Assembly (NCBI GenBank): GCA_016715765.1
Contig: JADJZJ010000002.1
Location: forward strand, 1 to 64,000
Source: Opitutaceae bacterium
GTDB taxonomy: Bacteria; Verrucomicrobiota; Verrucomicrobiia; Opitutales; Opitutaceae
Direction: 5' to 3'
DNA: 64,000 nt
Each line of letters opens with the position of its first letter. Position 1 is the first letter of the stretch. The position numbers and the translations under genes were made by a program. Under the pieces are notes generated by a model that searched no databases, was not told the origin of the DNA, and saw only the letters and a program-made list of their open reading frames with translations. This document shows positions 25,090 to 35,816 of this stretch, one piece after another.

Positions 25090-26937
25090 TTACAGGCTGT
25101 CGATGTGGCGGCTGATCTTGACGATCTTGTAATCCTCTTCGGAGGCGCCGGTCTTTACGGTGACGACCTCGCCGGACTTCTTGCCGAGCAGGGCCGCGCC
25201 GAAGGGCGTCTTGTAGGAGAGGATGTTCTTCTCGGGATTGCCGTCCCACGCGCCCAGGATGCTGTAGCGGGTGACCTGGTTGGTTGAGGTGTTCTCGACC
25301 TCGACCACGCTGCCGACGCTGACCTGTTCGACGGTGGCTTCGGCGAAGTTGGTGATGCGGGCGCGGCCGAGTTCCTTTTCGAGCAGCGTCTTCTGGGCCA
25401 TCAGCATGTGCTGGTCCTGCTTGGCCATCTTGTACTCGGAGTTTTCCTTGAGGTCGCCGTGCTCGCGGGCGGCGGCGATGGCCTTGGAGTTTTCCGGAAT
25501 CTTCTTGGAGACGATGGCGTCGTATTCCTCGCGGCGGCGGTCGTAGGAGGCGCGGGAGACGAGGAGCTGCTCCTCCTTGCTCTCGGCATCGGCGGCGACC
25601 AGCGACTGGATCTTGGGGAAGAGCTTGATGAAGCGGGCGAGCAGCGACTTCTTGGTGAGTTCCTCGAAGCCCTGGTTGAGCATGAGGGTGTTCGCGAGGT
25701 CGCGGGCGGTCTCGGGATCGGCCGTCGAGAGCAGGTCGGAGATGAGCTCGGTGTCATCGCTGAGGATGTCGGCGAGCGGGATGCGACGGGCGCTGGAGGC
25801 CTGCAGGGCCTCGTAGTCGATGGCAAAGAAGATGGCGCTCAGCAGGCGGGGCGTGATCAGGTCGTTGAGCAGCTTGGCGAATTTCTTCGAGTGGCGGTTC
25901 TTCGCGATCCACAGGAGGACCGGGGCGCGCAGGTTCTGCTCGGTCTGCCAGCGCTTGAGGGCGGCGGCGAGCTCCTCGGCATGGCCCTGCTCGACGAGGA
26001 AGTTGATGCACTCGGTGGTGAACTTGCCCTGCGAGACCTTCAGGAGGGTGAAGAGGATGTCGCGGCTCTCGACCGGGTGCGTCGCGTTGACGAGCTCGAG
26101 GAAGCGGGACTGGAAGTGGACCGGGATCTTTTCGGCAATGCCGGGCAGGTCGCGGACATTGGCGATGAGGGTGGTCTGCTGGGGCTCGAAGGCGGCGCTG
26201 TCGGCGCCGAGCAGCTTGGCCAGGTCGTCGCGGATGGCGGCGCCGTAGAGGCGCTCGGCGGCGTCGAGCTGGTTGCTGGTCTTCACGGCCTCGGCCACGC
26301 CGTTGAGGATGGCGCTCAGGTCGGTCTTGATGTCCTTCTTGGTGGAGGAATCGAGCAGCTCCTCGGCGAGGGCGATGCGGCGGCGGGCGGAGCGGGTGGA
26401 ATTGAACTGCTCGAGGATCTCATCCTCGGCGGAGACGGGGGTTTCGCGCAGGACGTAGCACTCGGTCTTTTTTTCCGGGATGGAAACGCGGGGATCCTTG
26501 GCGACGGCCTTCTTGGCGGCGGACCACCATTTCTTGAATTTCTCCTGGCCAACGACTTGGGCGAGGACGATCTCCATCTCGATGACCGTGGCCGCGTTGT
26601 TGGGATAGGACTCGAGGGCCTCGACGACGAGCTGGGCGGGATTTTCCTCGATCAGCTCGGCGATCTTCTTGGCATCGGTCTCCTTACGCACGAGGAGATG
26701 CTTGGCGGGAAGGACGTCCAGGGTGCTGATGCAGAAGGCCGGGTCCATGGGATGGGCCTTCTTGTCCTTGAAATTGATGAGCAGGCGCTGGGAGGCGTCG
26801 TCGTAGCTCTTGATCTGGCCGAAGCCCCAGCTGCGGTGGACCACGTACGCGCCGGGCTCCATGGCCTCAAGTTTGGCTTTGGCCGCCTTGAGGGACGGGT
26901 TTTTGGCGATGAGCGCGGAAACAGCTTCGGAATTCAT
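25090..26937 (-). CDS. GreA/GreB-family transcript cleavage factor with long N-terminal extension
   Basis: The 615-aa protein ends in a complete Gre factor (about 470-615). The coiled coil carries HGDLKENSEY, matching the acidic tip of GreA (DLxENAEY) that stimulates RNA polymerase backtrack cleavage; the FKBP-like end has SVVEVENTSTNQVTRYSILG and PFGAALLGKKSGE. Residues 1-460 form a long, mostly helical extension with an early VVHRSWGFGQIKSYD segment that looks like a small beta domain. Chlamydial GreA is also enlarged at the N-terminus, so this may be a PVC-group trait. Start ATG 26937; a frame to 27027 would run into the divergent rsmB region. Confidence 0.88.
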   Translation of the reverse strand: MNSEAVSALIAKNPSLKAAKAKLEAMEPGAYVVHRSWGFGQIKSYDDASQRLLINFKDKKAHPMDPAFCISTLDVLPAKHLLVRKETDAKKIAELIEENPAQLVVEALESYPNNAATVIEMEIVLAQVVGQEKFKKWWSAAKKAVAKDPRVSIPEKKTECYVLRETPVSAEDEILEQFNSTRSARRRIALAEELLDSSTKKDIKTDLSAILNGVAEAVKTSNQLDAAERLYGAAIRDDLAKLLGADSAAFEPQQTTLIANVRDLPGIAEKIPVHFQSRFLELVNATHPVESRDILFTLLKVSQGKFTTECINFLVEQGHAEELAAALKRWQTEQNLRAPVLLWIAKNRHSKKFAKLLNDLITPRLLSAIFFAIDYEALQASSARRIPLADILSDDTELISDLLSTADPETARDLANTLMLNQGFEELTKKSLLARFIKLFPKIQSLVAADAESKEEQLLVSRASYDRRREEYDAIVSKKIPENSKAIAAAREHGDLKENSEYKMAKQDQHMLMAQKTLLEKELGRARITNFAEATVEQVSVGSVVEVENTSTNQVTRYSILGAWDGNPEKNILSYKTPFGAALLGKKSGEVVTVKTGASEEDYKIVKISRHIDSL

Positions 26938-27019
26938 GATTGCGTGTGTGAGGACCTGAACGGGAGAGTTGAGCGGAGAATGACGAACCTTGTCAAACAG
27001 TGTGTCAGCGGAGGCATTT

Positions 27020-28378
27020 ATGAACATGCGAATTGAACAACCCCGCCAAGCGGCGTGGCCGGCAGCGGCCCGCCTGCTCGCCCGCTGGCTGGACCGCCAT
27101 GAACGAATCGACGAATTGCTGGAGACCTTGCCACCCGGACTTGCAGGTGTCGAACGTGCACGTTGCCAGCATCTTGTATACGGTGTTTTGCGTCATCATG
27201 GACGTTTGGATGCGGCCTTGCGTCGGTTGGTATCGCACCCGCCGCGCTTTTCCACCCGGGCGGTACTGTTGATGGCCGGGTATGAATTATTGGAAGGCTC
27301 CGTGCCGCCAGTGGAGGAGGGTCTGGTGGCAAAAATCGTCCACCATGCGGTGGAGCAGGCCAAAGTGCTGGCCAGTCCGGCCGAGGCTAGGCTGGTAAAT
27401 GCCGTGGTGCGCAAGCTGGCGCCCCTCCTGGCGGTCACGCCGCCGCCGAAGCTGGCAACGGCCGAGGTGCTGGCGGAGTATTTTTCCCATCCCGAATGGC
27501 TCGTGAAGCGCTGGCTGCTGGCGTTCGGGGCGGAGCCGACGCGGCAACTGCTCGAGTGGAACCAGCAACCGGCGCCGGTTTATGCCCGCTGGAGGGCTGG
27601 AGCGGCGGAAGCCCCACCGGAATGGCTCAAGCCCACGGCCTGGGCGGGTTTTTACGAGGTGGCCTCGGGCCATTGGCCGGAGGTGGAGCGGTTGCTGAAG
27701 GGCGGACAGCTCTATCTGCAGGATCCGGGCACGCGCCTGGCCGTGGAATTGCTCGCCCCGCAGCGCGGTGAGACCGTGCTCGATGTCTGCGCGGCGCCCG
27801 GCGGCAAGAGCCTCCTGATCGCGGATGCCATGCGCGGCGGACTGACGGAGGCGTCGGCGGGACGATTGATTGCGATGGATCTGCCGCCGGCACCCACCGA
27901 GCAGACCGGAAACCGGCCGGCGCCGCGGATAGAGCGCCTGAAGGAAAACCTCGCCCGCGTGCAGGGGTTGGATGTCGCCCTGGTGCTGGCCGACGTGCAG
28001 CGCGGCGCGGCCCTGGAACTGCGGGAGCACAATCTGCCGGAAGAGTTCGCGGCGGTGCTGATCGACGTGCCGTGTTCGAACTCCGGGGTCATGCGGCACC
28101 GGGTGGACGTGAAGTGGCGTCTGCAGGAAACGGATTTCGCGAAGCACGGCCGCCAGCAGCTGGCGCTGCTCCACGCGGCGGCCCGGCTGGTGGCCCCCGG
28201 CGGCCGGCTGGTCTATTCGACGTGCAGCATCGACGCGGAGGAAAACGAGCAGGTTTTGAAGACGTTTTTCGAAAGCCGCGCCGGCGGGCCGTTCAAGCTG
28301 GAGAGCAAGGCGCAGAGCCTCCCCTGGGTCACCGGGCACGACGGCGCCGGGGCGTTTCTGCTGCGGAAGCAGGCGTAG
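27020..28378 (+). CDS. rsmB: 16S rRNA m5C methyltransferase, RsmB/NOL1-NOP2-Sun family
   Basis: The 452-aa protein has an N-terminal NusB-like RNA-binding region (about 1-130) and a Rossmann methyltransferase domain: AdoMet motif DVCAAPGGKSLL, motif IV DVPCSNSGVMRHRVDVKWR with the release cysteine, and motif VI YSTCSIDAEENEQ with the nucleophilic cysteine. This is the RsmB layout, methylating C967 of 16S rRNA. A 21-residue stretch between motifs I and II is longer than usual. Start ATG 27020 is fixed by GGAGG 5 nt upstream. It diverges from the Gre-family gene. Confidence 0.9.
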   Translation: MNMRIEQPRQAAWPAAARLLARWLDRHERIDELLETLPPGLAGVERARCQHLVYGVLRHHGRLDAALRRLVSHPPRFSTRAVLLMAGYELLEGSVPPVEEGLVAKIVHHAVEQAKVLASPAEARLVNAVVRKLAPLLAVTPPPKLATAEVLAEYFSHPEWLVKRWLLAFGAEPTRQLLEWNQQPAPVYARWRAGAAEAPPEWLKPTAWAGFYEVASGHWPEVERLLKGGQLYLQDPGTRLAVELLAPQRGETVLDVCAAPGGKSLLIADAMRGGLTEASAGRLIAMDLPPAPTEQTGNRPAPRIERLKENLARVQGLDVALVLADVQRGAALELREHNLPEEFAAVLIDVPCSNSGVMRHRVDVKWRLQETDFAKHGRQQLALLHAAARLVAPGGRLVYSTCSIDAEENEQVLKTFFESRAGGPFKLESKAQSLPWVTGHDGAGAFLLRKQA

Positions 28379-28405
28379 GGAAGGACAGTTTTGCGGGCGG
28401 CTGAT

Positions 28406-28628
28406 GTAGGGCGGGGATTCCGATCCCCGCCTTTTGTGTCCTCCTGCGCTGGAATCCAATCTTTCTCGTACTCTTTATCTTTCTCTTTCTCCTGCCTTGG
28501 GCATGGGCGAATGTTTGCGACCGAGGACCCTCCTTCGCCCGGCCTACGGAGGGCAGGCTGGTCGCGCTCCCAGGCGGGGATCCTCCTTCGCCAAGGCTAC
28601 GGAGGACATGTCGGAATCCCCGCCCTAC
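28406..28628 (+). repeat. Composite nested-palindrome element, full form
   Basis: A family A left arm (GTAG at 28406) is followed by a CTTTCTCGTACTCTTTATC polypyrimidine core, a GCGACCGAGG...GGTCGCG stem interrupted by a CCTCC...GGAGG palindrome, and an A right arm. The right arm is itself interrupted between GGGGA and TCGGA by a 30-nt palindrome. It is nearly identical in plan to 54347-54564 and, inverted, to 31287-31486. The gap 28379-28647 holds nothing else. Confidence 0.85.
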
Positions 28629-28647
28629 ATCAGCCCCTCGGGCGAAT

Positions 28648-29832
28648 TCACGGCACCAGTTCGAACACCGCGAGCGTGCGGGATTTTTCCTGCGTGCCGT
28701 TGAGGAAGGAGTAGCGGATCTCCTTGGCGGTCTCGACGAGCTTTTCGAAGCGCGAATAGTCCCAGGCGGCGACGGGTTCGCCGTTGATGCGCGTGACGAG
28801 GTCGCCGCCCTGCACGCCGGCGGCATGGGCCGGGGAATCGGGGACGACGCTGACCACGCGCCAGTAGGCGGGAAATTTGGTGAAACTGAGGCCGGTGCTG
28901 CGGCGGGGCGGCAGCACCACCGGTCCGCGCTCCTCGCGATGGAAGGTCACCTGGCTGCGTTCCTGGTCAAAGGTGACGGTGAAATGCCGGAGGATGCCGC
29001 CGCCCAGGGCGGTGAGTTCCTCCGTCACGTCCACGATCGGCTCGTTGACGCTGTAGTCGCCGATGAGGAGGGGCTGGCGCCAGCGGCCGATGTACTGGAG
29101 GTGGTCGCCGCTCAGCGTGCCGACCGCGCCGCCGGGGCGGGGCAGCTGGGCAAAGTCGGCGGCGAGACCGGCCAGATTCAGGCTGAGCGGGGCGTCGCTG
29201 CCGGAATCAATGAGCGCCGAGATGCTCTGTTCGCCGAGTTGCAGCGGAATGATGGGCGTGCGGAGCTCGTTGTTGAAGGGGATGGCGACTCCCGGGACGA
29301 GAGGCGCGGGCGAACGCGGCTGGAGCAGCAGGCGCGAACGGGAGTAATCGAGCGTGAGCACGGTTTCGCGGAAGAGGGGAAACCCGAGGATGCCGTCGAT
29401 CCTCACGCCGAGGTGGGCGGAGAGTTCGCGGCAATCGTGGATGAGGACGCGGACGTCCTCGAAACGCGCCCCGCCGAGTTCGAGCCGGCTGATCACGCCG
29501 GAATCCATGAGGGTGATGCCGCCCCGGGCGGCGCGGTTGCGCACCTGGGGCATGGTTTCCGGCGGCGGGTTTTTGGCGCGATACCGGCGGGCGAGCTCGG
29601 GCGTGACGATCGTGGCGGAGGAACCGGTGTCCACGAGGAAGCGATACGGGCCCTGGCGGTCCCACTTGGTCTCGACGAGCAGGAAATTGCCGAGGGCAAC
29701 GGCCGGCACCACCACCAGGGGCGCGTCGAGCGTGGTGCGGCCCGGGCGCGGGGCCTCGCGCCGGAAAGTCACGCACCCACCGAGCAGCAGCGCGGCGGCG
29801 CAGAGCAGGGCGAGGACGGACCGCGTGGTCAT
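28648..29832 (-). CDS. Lipoprotein with two retropepsin-like domains and a C-terminal PDZ domain
   Basis: The 394-aa product begins with a lipoprotein signal (LLLGGC, C20). Two aspartic-protease halves follow, with D68-T-G-S-S and D209-S-G-S-D, then a PDZ domain at about 330-394 (PDSPAHAAGVQGGDLVTRING). A single chain with both aspartates could form an intramolecular pseudo-dimer like eukaryotic pepsins, anchored outside the inner membrane. The family is uncharacterised; peptide or sensor-cleavage roles are guesses. Its ATG overlaps the stop of the MFS gene, so the two are co-translated. Confidence 0.8.
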   Translation of the reverse strand: MTTRSVLALLCAAALLLGGCVTFRREAPRPGRTTLDAPLVVVPAVALGNFLLVETKWDRQGPYRFLVDTGSSATIVTPELARRYRAKNPPPETMPQVRNRAARGGITLMDSGVISRLELGGARFEDVRVLIHDCRELSAHLGVRIDGILGFPLFRETVLTLDYSRSRLLLQPRSPAPLVPGVAIPFNNELRTPIIPLQLGEQSISALIDSGSDAPLSLNLAGLAADFAQLPRPGGAVGTLSGDHLQYIGRWRQPLLIGDYSVNEPIVDVTEELTALGGGILRHFTVTFDQERSQVTFHREERGPVVLPPRRSTGLSFTKFPAYWRVVSVVPDSPAHAAGVQGGDLVTRINGEPVAAWDYSRFEKLVETAKEIRYSFLNGTQEKSRTLAVFELVP

Positions 29833-31155
29833 TTGACTGGTTTGGGCAGACGCAGACTGAACAGGCCGGCGATGGCGGCGAGGATGGCGCCAAGGATGAA
29901 GACCGTGGCCGAGCCCCAGATCCAGAATACCGCGCCGGCGATGACCGGCGTGATGGCGCGCGAGAGCGAACCGAGGGAGCGGAAAATGCCGAGGACCCGG
30001 CCCTGGTCGGCGGCCGGACTGTAAAGCGAGATCAGGCCGGTGGAGGCGGGGTTGACCAGGCCGGAGCCGAGGGCGAGGGCGGCCAGGCCGACATAGAGCA
30101 GCCAGGGGGCGCCCGCAAAGGCGATGACCACCAGGCCGACGCAGGAGGCGGCGAGACCGGCGGCCAGGATGCGAACCTCGTCCACCCGCAGCAGCAGCCG
30201 GCGGACAATGTACCCTTGGGTGACGATGGCGCACAGGCCGAGGTAGGCGAGCAGCAGGCCGTTCTGGCGGGCGGTGTAGCCGAAGCGTTCGGCGGCGAGG
30301 AAGGTCAGCGCGGTTTCCATCGTCACGAAGGCCACCGAGTAGATGAAGGCCACGATGTTGGCCTGGCGCACGGCGGGATCGCTCAGCCCGAGGATGGCGG
30401 TGAGGGGATTGCGGATGCGCGGATCGCGCGATTCGGCGCGGGCGGCGACGGAGAGGGTTTCGCCGAAGCGCCGGTAGATCCAGACGAAGTTGACGACGCA
30501 GAGCACGAACGCGATCAGGGCGGGTCCGGAGAAGGGATTGAAGCCGAAGCGGGCCAGGCCGGGAAAATGGTCGAGGGGATTCCAGCGGATGGCGATGGCC
30601 CCGAGGGTGGGCCCGGTGACCAGCCCGAGGCCGAAGGCGGCCCCGACCAGGCCCATCGCCCGGGAGCGCTCGGTGCGGCTGGTGACATCGGCGACGGCGG
30701 CGGTGGCGACGGAGAGGTTGCCGCTGAAGGCGCCGGTCACGATGCGCGAAAGCAGGAAGAGCCAGAATGAGCCGCTGCACACCCAGACGAGGGTAGCCGA
30801 GGGCGGTGCCGGCGACCGTGAGCAGGAGCACGCCGCGCCGGCCGCGGCGGTCGGAGAGGGCGCCCCAGAAGGGTGCGAAGATGAACTGCAGGATGGAGAA
30901 GAACGAACTGATGATGCCGCCGAAGAGCACGGCGGCGAAGTGGCTGTCATGGCCAAGCGCCCGGGCCAGCGCATCGGTCTGCCCCAGAATCCAGCCGAGG
31001 ACACCGGTGTGGCCGTCGATCTCCAGGTAATACTGCAGCAGGTCGGGCCCGAGGGGAAAGATGATGGAGAACCCGATGAGATCGATGTAAAGCGTGAGGA
31101 AGATCACACCCAGGGAGGGCGGGCGGAGCGGAGGTGTGACGTTGGTGTTGGACAC
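29829..31155 (-). pseudogene. MFS transporter (TetA-like), single frameshift
   Basis: The first about 120 residues (IDLIGFSIIFPLGPDLLQYY, motif A GALSDRRGRRGVLL, VAGTALGY) and the rest (LVWVCSGSFWLFLLSRIVTG onward, PKPVK end) lie in different frames. They join if one G is removed from the GGG at about 30791-30793 (plus strand). The repaired product is about 441 aa with 12 predicted spans, in the drug:H+ antiporter group by its N-terminal pattern. The start is GTG 31155. All later frames are open, which fits an assembly indel better than old decay. The downstream lipoprotein overlaps its stop. Confidence 0.8.
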
Positions 31156-31286
31156 GGGTGTGGCGGGACAGAAAAGGAGGTTCCTTGGCTGACGCCAAGG
31201 CGCAAACGGGAGTGGTGACGCGGAACCGCCTTAGCCCGGCGCGGGGCGCGGGTTAGGGAACGGCTGCTGCACCGTCGGCTTTACTT

Positions 31287-31486
31287 GTAGGGCGGGGATT
31301 CCGATCCTCCGATCGAAGGAGGATCCCCGCCTGGAAGCGCGACCAGCCTGCCCTCCGTAGGCCGGGCGAAGGAGGGCCCTCGGTCGCAATTGTTCGCCCA
31401 CCGATCCAAGCCGAGAAAGAGAAAGATAAAGAGAAAGATTGGATGCTAGACGGATGTACAACAGGGGGGCTGAGACTCCGCCCTAC
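31287..31486 (-). repeat. Composite nested-palindrome element, inverted copy
   Basis: Read on the minus strand, it has the same order as 28406-28628: a degenerate A arm, a CTTTCTCTTTATC core, the interrupted GCGACCG stem and an A arm interrupted after GGGGA. Here the second insert is 19 nt (TCCTCCTTCGATCGGAGGA) rather than 30. It fills most of the 343-nt gap 31156-31498, in which no gene is seen. Confidence 0.8.
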
Positions 31487-31498
31487 AACTCTAATGGT

Positions 31499-33745
31499 TC
31501 AGGTCTCCGTTTCAGCAGGCGCCTCGGCGGCGGATGCCGGCGGGAAAATGACCCGGAAGATGGTGCCGCGGCCAACCGTGCTGCTGACGTGGAGACTGCC
31601 GTGGTGATTGCGCACCGTGCCGAGGATGGCGGAGAGGCCGAGTCCGCGCCCGGCGAACTTGGTGGTGAAGAAGGGATCGAAGATCCGCGCCAGCGTCTCG
31701 GGGGCCATGCCGCAGCCGGTGTCGCTGATCTGCAGGATGACATAGTCGCCCTCGGGCAGGTCGGTGCCGGTGACGCCGGCGGCGAGGAGGGCGCGGGGCA
31801 CGCGGGTGAAGGCGGTGGTGACGGTGATCTCGCCGGTCTGGTCGCCAATGGCCTCCGAGGCGTTGATGATGAGGTTCATCGCAATCTGCCGCAGTTGCGT
31901 GGCATCGCCCATGATGCGGGGCAGGTCGGGCGCGGGGCGGTGCTGCAGCAGGACGAAGCGGCTGAGGGAGGTCTGGAGCAGGGGCAGCAGGGAACTGAGC
32001 AGGGAGTTGAGGTCCAGCGGCTCGATGGCGGTGCGGCCCTTGCCCGCGTAGGCGAGCATCTGCTGGCAAAGTTCCGCGGCGTGCTGGGAGGCCGTTTCGA
32101 TGCGGGAGAGCGGCAGGGCGGCGGGCGAGCCCTCGGGCAGGTCGAGCCGGGCGAGGCCGGCATTGCCGACAATGCTCGTGAGCAGATTGTTGAAGTCGTG
32201 GGCCACGCCGCCGGCGAGCAGCCCGAGGCTTTCGAGCCGCTGGCCTTCGAGCAGGCGGCGCTCCAGGGCGAGCTTGCCGGTCTCGGCCATCTTGCGGGCG
32301 GTGATATCAAAGGCGAGGCCCTCGAAGGACAGCAGTTTGCCCTCCTCGTCATACACGCCCCGGCCCCGGGAAAGCACCCATTTCTCCGTGCCGTCCCGGG
32401 CGCGGATGCGGTACTCGACCTCGAAGGGCTGCTGGGCCTGCAGGGCCGCGCGGGTGGTGTCGCGCACCAGGGCGAGGTCGGCGGGATGCATGAGGTCGCG
32501 CATCTGCACCTTGCCGGTGATGAAATCGCCGGCGGCCCAGCCCGTGAGCTGGAGGGCGCCGTCACTGAGATAAAGCGGCGTCATGCGCTGGTCGTACTGG
32601 CACATGTAGGCCATGCCGGGGAGGGCCTGCACCAGGCTCTCCAGCTGCCGCCGGCTTTCGTTGAGCTCGGCGGTGCGCTCGGTCACCTGCGACTCGATGA
32701 ACGCGTGCCGGCGCTGCAGGACATAGACCAGCGCGGCGGAGAGTCCGGTGATGCCCAGGCAGGTCAGCAGGTAGTAGAAGGGCACGCGGCTGTATTGGGA
32801 CTCCAGCCATTCGGGACTCGCCCGGTAGAGCACCTGCCACTGCCGGTCGCCGACCGGCAGGTTCTTCTCGCGCGTGAGCCCCCGGCGCAACTCGGCCTCG
32901 CTGGGCAGGGCCGTCTCGGAAACCTCGCCGTCGGCCGAAAGGTAGAGCATGAGGCGGTTGGTCGGCTCGCTCTCGTAGGCGTCGAAATAGAGCATGTCGA
33001 GCGAGAGGCCGGGCTGGAGCTTGAAGGATTCCTCCAGCATGGTGCGCAGCTGGAACACGCCCTGGACATAGCCGATGAATTCCCGTTCGCCGCCGGGACC
33101 GGAGCGGTGCACCGGCCAGATGAAGACGACCCCGCCGGGCACGTTGTCCTGCTGCTGCACCAGGTTGACGAGACGGCTCACCGCCATGCGCCCGTTGCGA
33201 CGGGCGTTGGCCAGCTGCTCGGTGGTGGGACCGAAGGCCAGGTCGTAGCCGAGCGCCGGCTCGTTGCCGGCGTAGGGCTCGACGTAGAGGATGGGGAAGT
33301 GCTCGGCGGCTTCCGGGGCAGGACCGAGGGTGCCGTCCGGACCGCGGGCGGTGAAGTGGAAGGGCCGGCCCAGTTCCCGGGTGGCGGCCGCCTCGACGGC
33401 GGCCCGGTCCGCGGCCGGCACGAGCGGAACCCATTCCAGCGCACTGATCACCGGCCAGCGGGTGACAATGTCGCGGGCGGCGGCGGCAAACGCGGCGCGG
33501 GTGACCTTTTCATCGGCGACGAAGAGATGGCGGAGGCCGAAGATGCGCGCATCGAATTTGCCAATGACTTCGCGCGTCAGGGCGTTGCGCGTGTCAGCCC
33601 GGCGCATGAAGTCGGCCTCGACCCGGGCCTCGTCGCTCTGGTGCAGCCAATGGTAGCTGAGTAACGACACGGCCACACCCAAAACGACGATCCCGGCAAC
33701 GAGGGGACTGCGGCCGGGATGAGGGGGGCGCGCCATTGAAGACAT
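31499..33745 (-). CDS. CHASE-PAS sensor histidine kinase
   Basis: The 748-aa orphan kinase has TM1 at about 14-32, a periplasmic CHASE domain (about 65-300; PILYVEPYAGNEPALGYD, FIWPVH), TM2 at about 324-343, a PAS/PAC domain (about 370-485), HisKA with H516 in AGGVAHDFNN, and a HATPase with NLIINASEA, DTGCGM and FDPFFTTKFAGRGLGLS. It senses a small external ligand and autophosphorylates. The H-box type often sits in hybrid kinases, but no receiver domain follows and no response regulator is adjacent, so its partner is unknown. Confidence 0.92.
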   Translation of the reverse strand: MSSMARPPHPGRSPLVAGIVVLGVAVSLLSYHWLHQSDEARVEADFMRRADTRNALTREVIGKFDARIFGLRHLFVADEKVTRAAFAAAARDIVTRWPVISALEWVPLVPAADRAAVEAAATRELGRPFHFTARGPDGTLGPAPEAAEHFPILYVEPYAGNEPALGYDLAFGPTTEQLANARRNGRMAVSRLVNLVQQQDNVPGGVVFIWPVHRSGPGGEREFIGYVQGVFQLRTMLEESFKLQPGLSLDMLYFDAYESEPTNRLMLYLSADGEVSETALPSEAELRRGLTREKNLPVGDRQWQVLYRASPEWLESQYSRVPFYYLLTCLGITGLSAALVYVLQRRHAFIESQVTERTAELNESRRQLESLVQALPGMAYMCQYDQRMTPLYLSDGALQLTGWAAGDFITGKVQMRDLMHPADLALVRDTTRAALQAQQPFEVEYRIRARDGTEKWVLSRGRGVYDEEGKLLSFEGLAFDITARKMAETGKLALERRLLEGQRLESLGLLAGGVAHDFNNLLTSIVGNAGLARLDLPEGSPAALPLSRIETASQHAAELCQQMLAYAGKGRTAIEPLDLNSLLSSLLPLLQTSLSRFVLLQHRPAPDLPRIMGDATQLRQIAMNLIINASEAIGDQTGEITVTTAFTRVPRALLAAGVTGTDLPEGDYVILQISDTGCGMAPETLARIFDPFFTTKFAGRGLGLSAILGTVRNHHGSLHVSSTVGRGTIFRVIFPPASAAEAPAETET

Positions 33746-33882
33746 GGAGTGGCGCGAGCATGAAAGATGCCGTTATGACGGCAAGGCTGGAGAAAGCGGG
33801 GCCGGCCGGGAGGCATTCCGCCTGATTCCATCAACAGGGTACGGCTTGAAATGGGCTGCCCAGTCCGCGTCGCGGATTGGCT

Positions 33883-33942
33883 GTAGGAGCGGCTTTACGC
33901 CGCGATTGAGTACGCAACCTCGCGGTGTAAAGCCGCTCCTGC
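33883..33942. repeat. REPIN-like doublet, family G
   Basis: GTAGGA plus a GCGGC-TTTAC-GCCGC hairpin is followed by its inverted copy (arm containing AAAGCCGCTCCT). The same element, 59 nt, is at 59154-59212. The remainder of the 222-nt gap shows nothing recognisable. Confidence 0.75.
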
Positions 33943-33967
33943 CGCAACCCGACTGGCTCCGACCCCG

Positions 33968-35239
<1,272 letters not shown>

Positions 35240-35274
35240 GATGGAAACGGGAGGTACGGCAGAGGAGAGCGGGA

Positions 35275-35760
35275 CTATTTTGCCGGCACAAGCGTCTTTA
35301 GGCGGGCGACCAGCGAGGGGATGGCCTCGACCATTTCGTCGCGGCACTGCTCGTAGGCCTTGAGCGAGCCGCCGTAGGGGTCGGCAATTTCGCGCGCGGC
35401 GGGCGGTGGCAGGAATTCGCGGAACAGGTAGAGGTGCCCGGGAACTTCCTCGGCCTGCAGCTGGATGCTGGCGCGGTGCGACTCGGTCATGCACAGCACG
35501 ACCAGCGCTTCGTCGAGCATGGCCTGGGTGACCGGCCGGCTGCGGTGGCCGGAGATATCAATGCCGGCCTTCTTGAGGGCGATGACGGAGTTTTCCGAAA
35601 CCCGATCGCCGGTATGGGCGACGATGCCGGCGGAGACCACCGGGAGTGAGCGCAACGGCTCCGGCTGGGCGGCGAGCGCATGTTGCAACAGGCCGGCAGC
35701 CATGGGGCTGCGGCAGATATTGGCCGTGCAGACGACGAGGATGTGACCGGGCGCGGGCAT
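35275..35760 (-). CDS. Low-molecular-weight protein-tyrosine-phosphatase-like protein
   Basis: The 161-aa protein carries the LMW-PTP P-loop C11-TANIC-R17-S near the N-terminus and the general-acid motif DPYGGSLKAYE near the C-terminus, plus STN-like SEN at about 55. Such enzymes dephosphorylate tyrosine kinases of exopolysaccharide systems or, in related forms, phosphoarginine (YwlE group). The first ATG is at 35760; GTG 35784 would add eight residues. It lies 35 nt upstream of glyA on the same strand, a pairing also known for YwlE-like genes beside glyA in Firmicutes. Confidence 0.87.
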   Translation of the reverse strand: MPAPGHILVVCTANICRSPMAAGLLQHALAAQPEPLRSLPVVSAGIVAHTGDRVSENSVIALKKAGIDISGHRSRPVTQAMLDEALVVLCMTESHRASIQLQAEEVPGHLYLFREFLPPPAAREIADPYGGSLKAYEQCRDEMVEAIPSLVARLKTLVPAK

Positions 35761-35816
35761 ACGACGGAAATCCCTAAGGGACACGAAAGCCCCGTGAATG
35801 CAAAGCCGGAGTCATG

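Noticed and set aside
28648..31155. An 835-aa frame joining the MFS gene and the retropepsin lipoprotein
   Set aside because: The middle third is Arg/Pro-rich out-of-frame sequence; true domains are in different frames with an ATGA overlap at 29830.
31439..33664. Long plus-strand frame (741 aa) opposite the histidine kinase
   Set aside because: No recognisable domain; composition typical of antisense to GC-rich coding sequence.
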